A DNA stretch of 53,209 nucleotides from Nocardia takedensis NBRC 100417 (GCF_000308695.1 NZ_BAGG01000003.1:1-53209), one strand, 5' to 3'; shown: positions 10,917 to 22,632, counted from the first letter of the stretch. Notes: a model not told the origin generated them from the sequence alone. Made by a program: numbers and translations.

Positions 10917-12536
10917 GTGGACCGACGCGCCTTTTTCCGGGCGGCGGGCGCCGCGGCGTTGCTGGGAGCCGCGGGACCGTCGCTGGCGGCGCGGCCCGCC
11001 GCGGCGGACCCGATCTGGTATTCGGTGTTCCGCGAGTGGGTTCCGGAACTGTTCGCTCCGCTGGCCGATCCGCCCGAGCACACCCCCGCGATCGTCGTCG
11101 GTTCGGGATTCGGCGCGGCCGTCACCGCGCTGCGGTTGGCTGAAGCCGGGGTCGCCACCACCGTGTTGGAGCGGGGTTCGCTCTGGCCGAACGACCCGTG
11201 GCGCGAGGTCTTCACCGGCGACGACCTCCCCGACGGTCGCGGCTTCTGGCATCGCACCGAATTCACCGGCGTGACCAAAGTGCCGATGCGCTTCGCCAGT
11301 TTCGGCGGCGTCCTGGACTGCACCACCTATCCCGGCATCGACGTGTGGCGGGCGGCGGCGGTCGGCGGCGGTTCGGTGATCTTCACCGGCGCGATGGTCG
11401 CCCCCGAGCGACGACTGTTCGACCACGTCTTCGGCGGGGTGGTCGACTACGGCGAACTCGCCGCCGTCTACTACCCGCGGGTCCGCGAGATGCTGCGGTT
11501 GGACCCGCTGCCCGCCGACCTCTACAACTCCGCGCCGTTCACCCATTCGCGCGCCTGGGACGACCAGGTGCGCAAGGCGGGATACCAACCGCTGCCCAAT
11601 GATTCGATCTTCGACTGGAACATCCTGCGCGGTGAGCTCGCGGGCGGCACCCGCCCGTCGGCGACCGTGGCGCGCAGCAACCTCGGCAACTCCAACGGCG
11701 CCAAGTTCGACCTGAACCAGAACTATCTGAAGTACGCGCGGGAGACCGGCAGGTCCACGGTGTTCCCGGGCCATCGGGTCGACGCCATCGCCCAGGAGGG
11801 AACGGGCCGTTTCACCGTCACGGTGACCAAACTCGCCCCTACCGGCGAACAGCTGGGAACCCGCACGCTCACCTGTGACCGACTATTCCTCGGCGCGGGT
11901 TCGATCGGCACCTCCGAACTGCTGGTCCGCGCCCAGGCGACCGGGGCGCTGCCGAATCTGAACGAGCATGTCGGGGGTGGCTGGGGCACCAACGGCGACG
12001 TGGTGTTGGCCCGCGGCGCGAGCGCTGTCGGAGGCTTCGGCCAAGGCGTGCCGAGCGCGAGCCGCATCTTCGACGAGCGCGACGCGCCCGTCACATTGGA
12101 GAACTGGTACATCCCCGGCATCCCGTTCGAGACCGGCGCGCTGGCCTCGCTGGGCATGGTGTTGGAGGACGCCCGCACCCGGTTCGGCTACGACCCGGCC
12201 AGCGGACGGGTCGGGCTGACCTGGTCGACGCGCGACCGCGAGCGCACCACCGAGGTCGCCCGCGCCGTCGACCGCCGCATCGCCGAGCAGGCGGGCGCGC
12301 TGTTCGAGTACGGCGCGCTCGGCTACGACGCGAACGCGCTGTTCACCGCGCATCCGCTGGGCGGCGCGGTGCTCGGCAAGGCCACCGACGCCTACGGCCG
12401 CGTGCACGGGCACCCGGGTCTGTACGTGATGGACGGCGCGGCAATACCGGGCAGCACCGCCACCGTGAATCCGTCGCTGACCATCACCGCGCTGGCCGAA
12501 CGCAATATCGAGCAGATCATCCGCGCCGGTCGCTGA
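10917..12536 (+). CDS. Tat-exported GMC oxidoreductase, cholesterol oxidase-like
   Basis: 539 aa. The N-terminus MDRRAFFRAAGAAALLG is a clear Tat signal. FAD-binding motif VGSGFGAAVTALRLAEAG at 61-78, and the C-terminal signatures TAHPLGGAVLG (catalytic His region) and MDGAAIPGSTATVNP (Asn in the oxidase active site) match class I, non-covalent FAD cholesterol oxidases of Streptomyces and Rhodococcus. Expected reaction: oxidation of the 3-hydroxyl of cholesterol with isomerisation to cholest-4-en-3-one and release of hydrogen peroxide. Start is GTG 10917 with a GGGAGG site 7 nt upstream. Another sterol or alcohol as substrate remains possible. Confidence 0.85.
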   Translation: MDRRAFFRAAGAAALLGAAGPSLAARPAAADPIWYSVFREWVPELFAPLADPPEHTPAIVVGSGFGAAVTALRLAEAGVATTVLERGSLWPNDPWREVFTGDDLPDGRGFWHRTEFTGVTKVPMRFASFGGVLDCTTYPGIDVWRAAAVGGGSVIFTGAMVAPERRLFDHVFGGVVDYGELAAVYYPRVREMLRLDPLPADLYNSAPFTHSRAWDDQVRKAGYQPLPNDSIFDWNILRGELAGGTRPSATVARSNLGNSNGAKFDLNQNYLKYARETGRSTVFPGHRVDAIAQEGTGRFTVTVTKLAPTGEQLGTRTLTCDRLFLGAGSIGTSELLVRAQATGALPNLNEHVGGGWGTNGDVVLARGASAVGGFGQGVPSASRIFDERDAPVTLENWYIPGIPFETGALASLGMVLEDARTRFGYDPASGRVGLTWSTRDRERTTEVARAVDRRIAEQAGALFEYGALGYDANALFTAHPLGGAVLGKATDAYGRVHGHPGLYVMDGAAIPGSTATVNPSLTITALAERNIEQIIRAGR

Positions 12537-12618
12537 GCGGTCGCCGCCGCATTCGGCGAATGGGGCGCGCCCGGCGGGCTACTCTCGGCGAGACCGTTCG
12601 GCTCGAAGGGATTGTCCT

Positions 12619-13470
12619 GTGGTCGGTACCGCCCCCATACCCGTCGACCCTGTGCCCGCCGACGCGGCCAGGCCGGGTCTGGTGCGCAAGCCGCCCGCGC
12701 TGTGGACCGACGTGGCGATGCTGGTGCTGGCCGTGATCTCGCTGGCGCTGGTGGTGTGGGTCAGTTTCTTCACCGTCTCCGACCGGACCTACCACGCGGT
12801 CGTGATCGCCGACTGGACCATCTGCGGCGTCTTCGCGCTGGAGTTCCTGTGGCGCTGGCGGCGGGCGGGCTGGCCGTGGACCTTCCCGTTCGTCTACTGG
12901 TACGAAGTGCTCGGCATGATCCCGGTGACCAGTCCGTTCTTCCGCGGGTTCCGGCTGCTGCGGGTGGTGGTGATCGCGATGCGCCTGGGCCGGGTGGCCG
13001 ACCGCGCGCTCGGCGACCGGGTGACCGCCGCGGTGGTGAACCGTTTCGTGCGCACCATCGTCGAGGTCATCAAGCGGCCGATGACGATCGCCGTGCTCGA
13101 CGAGGTCGCGAAGGTCCTGCGCACCGGTCACTACACCCGCAACATCGCCGCCGCGCTGGAGGAGAACCGCGCGGAGATGGACGAGATGATCATCGAGCTG
13201 ATCAAGAAGGACCCGCAGGCCGGCGTGGTGCGCTACGTCCCGTTCCACGACGACATCATGCGGTTGGTCGCCGACACCACCTTCCGCATCGTGTTCCAGG
13301 TGCTGGCCGATCCGCGCACCGACGAACTGGTCTCTGACATGATCCGGGAGAACGTCGACCAGATCCGCGCGGCGGTCGTGGACGGGGTGCGGGTGGAGCC
13401 GTCGAACTACGGCCACACCCCGCACGAGATGCGCGCCGCGCACCTGACCAAGCGCCCGCCCGCGCCCTGA
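12619..13470 (+). CDS. Membrane protein resembling the voltage-sensor part of an ion channel
   Basis: 283 aa. Hydrophobic helices near residues 32-52, 58-78 and 90-105 are followed by FRGFRLLRVVVIAMRLGRVADR, an arginine-every-third-residue helix like an S4 segment. The second half is hydrophilic and lacks a recognisable pore helix or TxGYG filter, so it may be a sensor-only protein. Start GTG 12619 with GAAGGGA just upstream. Its stop directly abuts the stop of the convergent LtrA gene with no spacer. Exact function unknown. Confidence 0.7.
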   Translation: MVGTAPIPVDPVPADAARPGLVRKPPALWTDVAMLVLAVISLALVVWVSFFTVSDRTYHAVVIADWTICGVFALEFLWRWRRAGWPWTFPFVYWYEVLGMIPVTSPFFRGFRLLRVVVIAMRLGRVADRALGDRVTAAVVNRFVRTIVEVIKRPMTIAVLDEVAKVLRTGHYTRNIAAALEENRAEMDEMIIELIKKDPQAGVVRYVPFHDDIMRLVADTTFRIVFQVLADPRTDELVSDMIRENVDQIRAAVVDGVRVEPSNYGHTPHEMRAAHLTKRPPAP

Positions 13471-14688
13471 TCAGTGCTCGCCGTGCCGGATCTGCTCGCG
13501 CGGTGAGGCGTAGCGGGTGACCTCCCAGGCGATCAGCGCGGCGAGGATCGCGCAGAGCAGGCTCAGCGAGGCCAGCGCGGGCAGCGCGCAGGCCACCGGG
13601 ATCAGCGCGAGCAGTACCGCCGCCGTGGCCAGACGCTGCCAGGAGATTTCGCGGGTCGCGTAGTGCTTGAACCCGACCAGCGCGATCAGGTACAGCACCA
13701 CGCCGCCGTAGAGGGCGAACAGCGGAATCCCGTACAGCGGGTCACGCAGCGTGTGGTGCGAGGCGTCGCCGACGTAGTACAGCACCTTCTTCAGGCCCAG
13801 CGACAGCGCGATGATGCCGACGATCATCGGGAAGTGCCAGTAGGTGTAGGAGTTCCTGGCGATCTTGACGCGCCGTTCCCCGGTGGCCCGTTCCAGTTCG
13901 TGTTCCACCGACAGCGCCGCGACGTCGAAGTAGGCCCACCACAGCAGGCCCGCGATGGCCAGGCCGAGCAGCGAACCGAGCGCGATGGGCCAGGAGATCG
14001 GCAGTCCGGCCACGCCGATGCCGATCGAGACGATCGATTCGCCGAGCGCGACGATGATGATCAGCCCGTAGCGTTCGGCGAAGTGGTGCGGTGAGTTGAC
14101 CCGCCAGTCCTCGCCGGCGAACAGCGTCCACAGCATGTCGCCCGCGATGGCGGCGACCCACAGCGCGATCTGCACCGCGCCCGAGGTCGTCGCGGCGATC
14201 ACCAGCAGCGTGGTGCCGATGGTGATCGAACCCAGACTCCAGCGGATGACCTGCCCGCGCAACTGCGGGTCGTCGGCGCTGGCCATGTAGAACACGCCCA
14301 GGTGGATCAGCCTGGTCACCATGTAGGCGATGGCGAACACCAGCGGCCCGAACCAGCCGCCGGGCATGTCGCGGAACGCCTCCGGGATGGTGATCGCGGC
14401 GATCAGGCCGCCGCCCATGGCCCCGAACATCGCGACCCGGGTGAGTCCTTCGTCGGCCTTGACCACGTTGCCCAGCCACGAATAGGCGATCCACACCCAC
14501 CACAGCACCGCGAGCACCAGCACCGCGCGCACCATGTTCTTGGCGGTGGTCTGCTCGGCGGCCAGGTCGGTGACCATGGTGAAGGCGAAGACGAGCACGA
14601 GGTCGAAGAACAGCTCGAGCTGGGTCACCGACCCGGTTTCGGCCTGGCGCTGGAACCGGGCCTTCCTGCTTCCGATCATGGTGCACAT
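13471..14688 (-). CDS. Low temperature requirement protein A (LtrA) family
   Basis: 405 aa with about ten to twelve predicted membrane spans. The N-terminal VTQLELFFDLVLVFAFTMVT and the central HHFAERYGLIIIVALGESIV segment are the LtrA (Pfam LtrA) signatures. The family was named for a Listeria gene linked to growth in the cold; the transported or sensed molecule is not known. A second ATG lies at 14679 and could be the true start. Convergent with the ion-channel-like gene, stop next to stop. Confidence 0.85.
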   Translation of the reverse strand: MCTMIGSRKARFQRQAETGSVTQLELFFDLVLVFAFTMVTDLAAEQTTAKNMVRAVLVLAVLWWVWIAYSWLGNVVKADEGLTRVAMFGAMGGGLIAAITIPEAFRDMPGGWFGPLVFAIAYMVTRLIHLGVFYMASADDPQLRGQVIRWSLGSITIGTTLLVIAATTSGAVQIALWVAAIAGDMLWTLFAGEDWRVNSPHHFAERYGLIIIVALGESIVSIGIGVAGLPISWPIALGSLLGLAIAGLLWWAYFDVAALSVEHELERATGERRVKIARNSYTYWHFPMIVGIIALSLGLKKVLYYVGDASHHTLRDPLYGIPLFALYGGVVLYLIALVGFKHYATREISWQRLATAAVLLALIPVACALPALASLSLLCAILAALIAWEVTRYASPREQIRHGEH

Positions 14689-14716
14689 CGTCGCACCCTG
14701 GGAGCGGTCGGGCGGG

Positions 14717-15172
14717 TCAGAGGACCTGGTAGTCCTGCGCCTCGGGATAGGTCTCGGCGAATTCGAGGAAGTTCTGCGCGACCGTCTCGTGCCAGCGCTG
14801 CACTTTGCGCTTCATCACCAGCCCGGGTAACGGCACTTTGGAGTGCACTTCGGCCCGGTACCAGATCCTGGTCTCCTCGGGTTCCTCGGTGACCTCGAAC
14901 CACCCGCCGCCGCCGATGCCGCGCGAGGAGTCGACCACCTGCCAGGCGCAGCGGACCTGGGTCCACTCGTATTCCAGGACCTGGAGATCGGAGCTGCCGA
15001 ACACGTCGGCCGTCACGTAGACCCGGGCCGGGCGGCCGTTCTCGTCGCGGGTGGCGACCCGCGCGTCCTGGTACATCGACCAGGACGGCAGCATCTCGAT
15101 GGCGGCCAACGCCTCGAAGATCTGCGCACGCCCCAACCGGGTGCCGAAGTGGATATCGACTTTCGTGCGCAT
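14717..15172 (-). CDS. SRPBCC family protein (polyketide cyclase/dehydrase-like)
   Basis: 151 aa single-domain START-like fold: N-terminal KVDIHFGTRLGRAQIFEAL helix-strand, a mid WFEVTEEPEETRIWYRAEV beta segment and a long C-terminal helix (VMKRKVQRWHETVAQNFLEFAETY). Proteins of this type bind hydrophobic ligands; the mycobacterial relatives are unassigned. It sits alone between LtrA (28 bp) and the DUF1918 gene, all on the minus strand. No enzymatic residues can be pinned down. Confidence 0.8.
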   Translation of the reverse strand: MRTKVDIHFGTRLGRAQIFEALAAIEMLPSWSMYQDARVATRDENGRPARVYVTADVFGSSDLQVLEYEWTQVRCAWQVVDSSRGIGGGGWFEVTEEPEETRIWYRAEVHSKVPLPGLVMKRKVQRWHETVAQNFLEFAETYPEAQDYQVL

Positions 15173-15327
15173 GCCATACCTCCACCCCCCGGCGGATCAA
15201 CTCGGCCGATTCTGCACAGCCGCATGATGGTCCGTCAACCGTGTGATGCGGTTCGGATATGACACTACCGGCGGGTAATGGCAGGGCGGAATGACCACCC
15301 CGTGTTGCCTGGCAGGGCGGCTGCCGG

Positions 15328-15516
15328 TCAGCTACCGCCGTCGTGTTCGATCACCGCGTCCGGTCCGGGGTAGACCAGCGACTCGTGCCCGTCGGCGAAT
15401 CGCACCACATAGGGCGGCGATCCGTCGGGGCCGCGCACGTCGATGATCTCGCCGCGATGGTCGGCCCGTCCGACCACGGTGCCGTGGATGTGCAGTCGGT
15501 CTCCGATAACAGCCAT
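15328..15516 (-). CDS. DUF1918 domain protein
   Basis: 62 aa from the second of two adjacent ATG codons. The GGAGG at 15521-15525 is only 1 nt from the first ATG (15519) and 4 nt from the second (15516), which favours the second. The whole protein is the DUF1918 barrel (GDRLHIHGTVVGRADHRGEI, ending in FADGHESLVYPGPDAV). Function unknown; small proteins of this family are widespread in actinobacteria and often near stress genes. Confidence 0.85.
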   Translation of the reverse strand: MAVIGDRLHIHGTVVGRADHRGEIIDVRGPDGSPPYVVRFADGHESLVYPGPDAVIEHDGGS

Positions 15517-15586
15517 CATGCCTCCAGTGTCCTCGCTGGTGATGCGGGTCACAACACCGTTCTCGACTGTGACGCGCGCTGCGGAC

Positions 15587-16174
15587 TCACGGCCGGATCA
15601 ATCGATCCACCGCCGCGGCGATCAACTCCTCGCCGCGCCGCTCGTCGAAGACGCCCGGCAGGGTCAGTCGATCGACGATGAGCCAGTTCAGCGCCAGATA
15701 GAGCAACTCCACCGAGGTCTCGTCTCCCGGCATTCCCGCTTCGAGGTGGGTTCGCACATTGAATTCCAGATCCTCGCGCACCCGGCGGGTGAGCACCTCG
15801 CGCAGTTCCGGCCGTCGGGTGGCCTCGAGGCGCAGTTCGAGCAGGGCGAGGTAGCCGCTGCGGTCGCCTTCGAGGCGTCCGACGATCTCGCGCATGAGGA
15901 CGGTGACCGTCTCGCGGGTGCGCGGCCCGTCGGCCAGGGTGGTCATCGCCTCCGCGCCCGGGACGATCCGCTCGTAGAACCGCGCCCCGGTCTGGGTCAG
16001 CAGGTCGTCGCGGTTGGCGAAGTAGTTCGACGCGGTGCCCGCCGGGACGCCCGCCTGTTTGTCGACGGCGCGGAAGGTCAGGCCGCGCGCGCCTTCGGCC
16101 GCGAGCACCTCGATCGACGCGTCGAGCAGCGCCTGTCGGCGCTCGGGATTGGTCCGCACTTGACACCACTCCAT
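15587..16174 (-). CDS. TetR family transcriptional regulator
   Basis: 195 aa. N-terminal TetR helix-turn-helix: LTFRAVDKQAGVPAGTASNYFANRDDLL at about residues 33-60, then an all-helical ligand domain. ATG 16174 is used here; GTG 16159, preceded by GGAG, is an alternative start that would begin directly at RTNPERRQ. It is divergent from the RibD-like reductase gene, and a 10-bp palindrome lies between them, so it probably controls itself and that neighbour. Confidence 0.85.
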   Translation of the reverse strand: MEWCQVRTNPERRQALLDASIEVLAAEGARGLTFRAVDKQAGVPAGTASNYFANRDDLLTQTGARFYERIVPGAEAMTTLADGPRTRETVTVLMREIVGRLEGDRSGYLALLELRLEATRRPELREVLTRRVREDLEFNVRTHLEAGMPGDETSVELLYLALNWLIVDRLTLPGVFDERRGEELIAAAVDRLIRP

Positions 16175-16176
16175 CT

Positions 16177-16186
16177 GTAGTACTAC
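16177..16186. promoter_or_regulatory. Probable TetR operator palindrome
   Basis: GTAGTACTAC is a perfect 10-bp palindrome in the 59-bp gap between the divergent TetR and RibD-like genes; a related half (AAGTAGAGTAC) lies 14 nt further along. Position between the two starts is the reason for the call. Confidence 0.5.
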
Positions 16187-16233
16187 CTTCAAACCACTTC
16201 AAGTAGAGTACAACAGTTCAGGTGGTGTGGTTC

Positions 16234-16803
16234 ATGCGAAAGCTCGTCTACTACGTGGGTGTCACGCTCGACGGATACATCGCGGGTCCGGACGGCCAAT
16301 ACGACTTCTTCCCGACCAACGACGACCTGCTCGCCTGGATCCACGCCGACTACCCCGAATTTGTGCCCACCCCGGCCCGGGGGATGGCAGGCATCGCGGA
16401 CGCGCCCAACCGGCACTGCGACACCCTCGTCATGGGGCGCGGCACCTACGACCCCGGCGTGGCGATGGGAATCACCAGCCCCTACGCGCATCTGCGCCAG
16501 TACGTCGTCTCCCGCAGCCTCGGCCCGGTCGACGCCCCCGACCTCGAGGTGGTCGACGCCGACCCGCTCGGCTTGGTGCGGCGACTCAAGAAAGAGGAGG
16601 GCCTCGACATCTGGCTCTGCGGCGGCGGCGATCTGGCCGGACAACTGTTCGGTGAGATCGACCAGTTGATCCTCAAGAGCTACCCGGTGATCGCGGGCGC
16701 GGGCGTCCCGCTGGTCGCGGGCGGATTCGACCCGACCCGGTTCCGGCCGACCCGCAGGCAGGAATTCGGTGACGTCATCGTCTCCTGGTTCGACCGCGTC
16801 TGA
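16234..16803 (+). CDS. Dihydrofolate reductase family protein (RibD C-terminal-like)
   Basis: 189 aa. The N-terminus MRKLVYYVGVTLDGYIAG and the central MGRGTYDPG plus C-terminal WLCGGGDLAGQLFGEIDQLIL are the signatures of the RibD C-terminal/DHFR-like NADPH reductases. Many members are regulated stand-alone reductases of unknown substrate. ATG 16234 follows an AGGTGG ribosome site. It is divergent from the TetR gene, which likely represses it. Confidence 0.85.
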   Translation: MRKLVYYVGVTLDGYIAGPDGQYDFFPTNDDLLAWIHADYPEFVPTPARGMAGIADAPNRHCDTLVMGRGTYDPGVAMGITSPYAHLRQYVVSRSLGPVDAPDLEVVDADPLGLVRRLKKEEGLDIWLCGGGDLAGQLFGEIDQLILKSYPVIAGAGVPLVAGGFDPTRFRPTRRQEFGDVIVSWFDRV

Positions 16804-16818
16804 ACGGGACGGTTCGGC

Positions 16819-17223
16819 TCAGCCGGTGAGCAGCGACAGGCGCACCTGGCGGTCGGGATTGTCGACGTTCAGGTCGACCAGCGCGATCGACTGCCAGGTG
16901 CCCAGGGCCAACCGCCCGTCCAGCACCGGCACCGTGGCGTACGGCGGGATCAGCGCGGGCATCACGTGGGACCGGCCGTGACCACGTGACCCGTGCGCGT
17001 GCCGCCAGCGGTCATCGGCGGGCAGCAGGTCGCGCAGCGCGGCCAACAGGTCGTCGTCGCTGCCCGCGCCGAGTTCGATGATCGCGATACCGGCCGTCGC
17101 GTGCGGGACGAACACGTGCAGCAGTCCGTCGCCCGCTCCCGCCACGAAATCCGCGCACGCGTCGGTCAGATCGTGGACGACCTCGGTCGCTCCGGTACGC
17201 ACGGACAGCACGGTGGATTTCAT
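16819..17223 (-). CDS. YjbQ family protein (UPF0047)
   Basis: 134 aa, full length for the family. Conserved stretches are FVPHATAGIAIIE and the His-rich HAHGSRGHGRSHVMPALI, then LGTWQSIALVDLN. The His residues are thought to bind a metal; the E. coli member has weak thiamine-phosphate synthase activity, but the true role is open. A GAGGAG ribosome site precedes ATG 17223. Convergent with the RibD-like gene, 15 bp apart. Confidence 0.9.
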   Translation of the reverse strand: MKSTVLSVRTGATEVVHDLTDACADFVAGAGDGLLHVFVPHATAGIAIIELGAGSDDDLLAALRDLLPADDRWRHAHGSRGHGRSHVMPALIPPYATVPVLDGRLALGTWQSIALVDLNVDNPDRQVRLSLLTG

Positions 17224-17639
17224 GGATCTGCTCCTCTTTCGCGGATCGGGGTGTGACGTACAAAGGTGTGGATTACCTCACGTGCGCGCCGCAGCCGTGC
17301 ACGGCGACCGGTTCGCGTCGCCGCCGCGGTGTCGGCTCGGCGGTGCGGGGCGACCGGTCCCGACCGGTCTCCGGTCTCGTCGCCGACCGCACGCGACGGA
17401 CGTGACCTGCGCGATCCCGGGCGCGGGCCGTCCCGGACGACCGAGCGGCGCGGCCACGGAACCGAAGGCCAACCACCCCTGCGACTTTGCCGATTCCCCG
17501 TCCGATCCGAGTTCGACGGCGACGCGCCGAGCCGGTCGCGACGCACGGCGAGGGCGGAGGTAGCACCCCGTTCTCCGGAATCCGGCCGGTACTCTGGACT
17601 GCTGTCAGCTGCTGTTTGTCGATCTTGGAGGACCCTGAC
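17224..17639. other. 416-bp gene-free gap between yjbQ-like gene and lysC
   Basis: No convincing gene: the open frames are Arg/Pro-rich and lack a ribosome site. The gap must hold the divergent promoters of the YjbQ-like gene and lysC. GCGACCGGT occurs at about 17308 and 17350, with a further GACCGGT just after. No terminator, tRNA or leader peptide was recognised. Confidence 0.5.
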
Positions 17640-19942
<2,303 letters not shown>

Positions 19943-19955
19943 TCGACATCGGGTG

Positions 19956-19984
19956 ACGGGCTCCGGGAATCTCCCGGGGCCCGT
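19956..19984 (+). terminator. Terminator hairpin after asd
   Basis: ACGGGCTCCGGGAATCTCCCGGGGCCCGT forms a GC-rich stem-loop followed by TTT; in the 47-bp gap between the convergent asd and beta-lactamase-like genes, so it can serve both. Confidence 0.75.
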
Positions 19985-19989
19985 TTCCG

Positions 19990-21339
19990 TCAGCGGCGGA
20001 TGCCCGGCGCGTCCGGGCCGAGACAGGCCAGGATCGCGCAACCCGGCGCGGTGTCGGCGAAGGGCGGGGCCAGCGGATAGTTCAGGCAGCTCACCACGGT
20101 GCAGCCCGGATAGGCGCTCGGGCCGATGCCGAACACCGCGACCAGGATGTTCGTGTCGATGAACCGCCCCGGATCGGTGCGCAGCGGCGGTTCCACATAG
20201 GGCCCAGGATCGGGCACCGGGCTGTCGTGCATGGCGGCGAACAGCCTGCGGAAGAATTCCCAGGGCAGTTCGGCGGTGTTCTGGATGACGCCGGTCGGTC
20301 CGTAGCGGCTGACGTTGCCGTACGCGCCCGTCCACACCACCGTCAGGTCGAGACTCGGGATGACGAATACGTTCTGCATGCCGAGCCCGGCCATCGAATA
20401 CACGTCCGGCGGAAGGAAACCCGCCGTTTCCGCGCAGCCGGGGCCGAGCCAGAACAGGTAGCCGTAGCAGGGATTCGTCCGCGACGGACTGCGCGCGGCG
20501 TCGAGGTAGGCGCGCGAGACGATGCGCCGCTCACCCCAGCGCCCGTCGTCGGCGACCAGCAAGCCGAGTTTGGCGAAGTCGTTGGGCGGGATCATCAGGT
20601 GCGCGTAGCCGTAGGTGTTGCCGGAACGGTCACGCGCCCAGTAGTAGTCGGAGCGTGGAATGCCGAGCGGGTCGAACAACTCGCGCTGGGCGAACTGTTG
20701 CAGCGGTTCGCCGAGGGCGATCTCCAGGACGTAGGCGAGCAGGTCGACGGTGCGCTGGCTGTAGCTGAACGCGGTGCCGGGCGGATTGTCCAGCGGCACA
20801 CCGAGCGCCTGCACCGCGCTGTTGGGATCGAGCGGGATGACCCCGGTGATGCCTTCGGTCAGCACGCCAACCTTCATGCCGGAGGTCTCGGTGAGCAGGT
20901 TCTCCACGGTGATCGAGCGGTGCGCGGCGTCACCGAGCCCCGGCGGGAGGTAGCGGTCGATCGGCGCGTCGAGGTCGAGCAGGCCCCTGTCCCAGGCCAT
21001 GCCGACGAGCACCGACACCACACTCTTGGTGGCGCTCCAGATATTCCACGCCACGTCGCCGGTCGCCGCGTTGGTCGGCCCTTCGCCGACCAGGCAGTTG
21101 TCGCGGAACACCTGCACGTTGAGTCGGTTGCGGGTGCTCGCGAACCGCAAGGCTTCGTCGAGTAGTTCGGAATCGAACCCGGCCTGTTCGGGTGTGGCGC
21201 GCGCGAATTCGCGCCCGGAGGACACCGCGCAGCGCACGCCGCCGTCCGTGGGCGCGGCCTGGGCGACCCCCGTGCCCACGCTCCCCGCCACCAGCGCCAC
21301 CGCCGCGATTCGCACCACGAAACCCCGGATTCGCCCCAT
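19990..21339 (-). CDS. Secreted serine hydrolase, beta-lactamase/EstB fold
   Basis: 449 aa with a signal peptide ending near VAQAAP. SxxK motif SATK gives nucleophile Ser102 and Lys105; YSQ near residue 195 fills the YxN position. This is the class C beta-lactamase/DD-peptidase/esterase family. The C-terminal extension has several Cys residues (GCTVVSCLNYP, GCAILACLG) that could form disulfides outside the cell. Cannot tell whether it acts on peptidoglycan, esters or other substrates; it is not close to a known resistance enzyme by the motifs visible. Confidence 0.82.
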   Translation of the reverse strand: MGRIRGFVVRIAAVALVAGSVGTGVAQAAPTDGGVRCAVSSGREFARATPEQAGFDSELLDEALRFASTRNRLNVQVFRDNCLVGEGPTNAATGDVAWNIWSATKSVVSVLVGMAWDRGLLDLDAPIDRYLPPGLGDAAHRSITVENLLTETSGMKVGVLTEGITGVIPLDPNSAVQALGVPLDNPPGTAFSYSQRTVDLLAYVLEIALGEPLQQFAQRELFDPLGIPRSDYYWARDRSGNTYGYAHLMIPPNDFAKLGLLVADDGRWGERRIVSRAYLDAARSPSRTNPCYGYLFWLGPGCAETAGFLPPDVYSMAGLGMQNVFVIPSLDLTVVWTGAYGNVSRYGPTGVIQNTAELPWEFFRRLFAAMHDSPVPDPGPYVEPPLRTDPGRFIDTNILVAVFGIGPSAYPGCTVVSCLNYPLAPPFADTAPGCAILACLGPDAPGIRR

Positions 21340-21375
21340 CGCTGAAGATTAGCGCGCAGGTGGTCGCCCGACCAG

Positions 21376-22632
21376 TCATTCCCGGCGGGTCGCGGCGGGA
21401 CCGTGGCGGCGCCGCACCACGAACCAGACCGCGCCGACGGCCAACACGGTGAGCCCGACCAGGACCGACTCGAGCGGCAGCGCGAAGCCCACGACCACAC
21501 AGCCGACCGCGCCCAGGTACGGCACGGCCCGCGCGAGCCGCGACCGGGGTTCGTCGAGGGTGCTCGCCGCGATGTTCGCGATCAGGTAGTAGGTCAGCAC
21601 GGTGAACGACGAGAAGCCGATGGCCGCACGCAGATCCGTGGTCGCCGCGAGGACCCCCACCACCGCGCCCACCACCAGACCGGCCCGGTGCGGGACGCCG
21701 AAGCGCGGATGCACCGCGCCCAGCGCCGCCGGGACGTGCCGGTCGCGGGCCATCGCGAACACCATCCGCGAGACGCCGAGCAGCAGGCCGAGCAACGCGC
21801 CCGCCGCCGCCAAGGCCGCGCCGACGCGGACCACCGGGGCGAGCCAGGGCGCACCCGCGGCGGTCACCAGCGCGGCCAGCGGGTCGACGCTCGCGGCGAG
21901 TCCACCCGCGCCGAGGGTGCGCAACGCCGCCGCGGCGACCAGCGCGTAGACGGTCAGGCAGAGGCCGAGGCTGACCATGATCGCGCGCGGGATGGTGCGG
22001 CGCGGGTCGCGCACCTCCTCGCCGAGCGTCGCCAGTCGCGCGTAACCGGCGAAGGCGAAGAACAGCAGACCGGCCGCCTCCAGTACGCCTTTCGGGCCGC
22101 CGGGATCGAGAACGGCACGCGCCGCGTCGTCGTCACCGCTCAACCCGACCACTACCACGGCGGCCAGCACCGCGAGGACCGCCGCCACCAGGACCCGCGT
22201 CACCAGGGCCGATTTCTGGATTCCGGTGTAGTCGATCGCGGTGATCGCCACGACTGCGGCCACCGCCACCACGCGGGCGTGCTCGGGCCAGGCGTACGCG
22301 CCGATGGTCAAGGCCATCGCGGCGCAGGACGCCGTCTTGCCGACCGTGAATCCCCAGCCCGCGAGATATCCCCAGAACGCGCCCAGCCGTTCCCGCCCGT
22401 AGACGTAGGCGCCGCCGGAAACCGGGTACCGCGCGGCCAATCGGGCCGTGGACGTCGCGTTGCAGTAGGCCAGCAACGCCGCGATCGCCAACGCGACGGG
22501 CAGCAGGTCACCCGCCGCCGCGGCCGCCGAGGCGAACGCGACGAAGACGCCCGCCCCGATCATCGAGGCCAGCCCGATCACCACCGAATCGGTGAGGCCG
22601 AGCCTGCGCGGTAGTGCGCTGTGCGTGGTCAC
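21376..22632 (-). CDS. APC family amino acid permease
   Basis: 418 aa with about twelve hydrophobic helices. The first helix carries VVIGLASMIGAGVF, the classic APC glycine-rich signature, and GTG 22632 with AGGA upstream is taken as start; a GTG at 22692 would add 20 residues. Amino acid or polyamine uptake is the likely role. It is 36 bp upstream of the serine hydrolase gene on the same strand. Substrate cannot be named. Confidence 0.82.
   Translation of the reverse strand: MTTHSALPRRLGLTDSVVIGLASMIGAGVFVAFASAAAAAGDLLPVALAIAALLAYCNATSTARLAARYPVSGGAYVYGRERLGAFWGYLAGWGFTVGKTASCAAMALTIGAYAWPEHARVVAVAAVVAITAIDYTGIQKSALVTRVLVAAVLAVLAAVVVVGLSGDDDAARAVLDPGGPKGVLEAAGLLFFAFAGYARLATLGEEVRDPRRTIPRAIMVSLGLCLTVYALVAAAALRTLGAGGLAASVDPLAALVTAAGAPWLAPVVRVGAALAAAGALLGLLLGVSRMVFAMARDRHVPAALGAVHPRFGVPHRAGLVVGAVVGVLAATTDLRAAIGFSSFTVLTYYLIANIAASTLDEPRSRLARAVPYLGAVGCVVVGFALPLESVLVGLTVLAVGAVWFVVRRRHGPAATRRE

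Noticed and set aside
16159..16192. TTG at 16192 as the TetR start
   Set aside because: It would place the operator in coding sequence and lacks a ribosome site; ATG 16174 or GTG 16159 fit better.
17273..17566. 97-codon minus-strand frame in the lysC upstream gap
   Set aside because: Very Arg-rich, no ribosome site, no motif.
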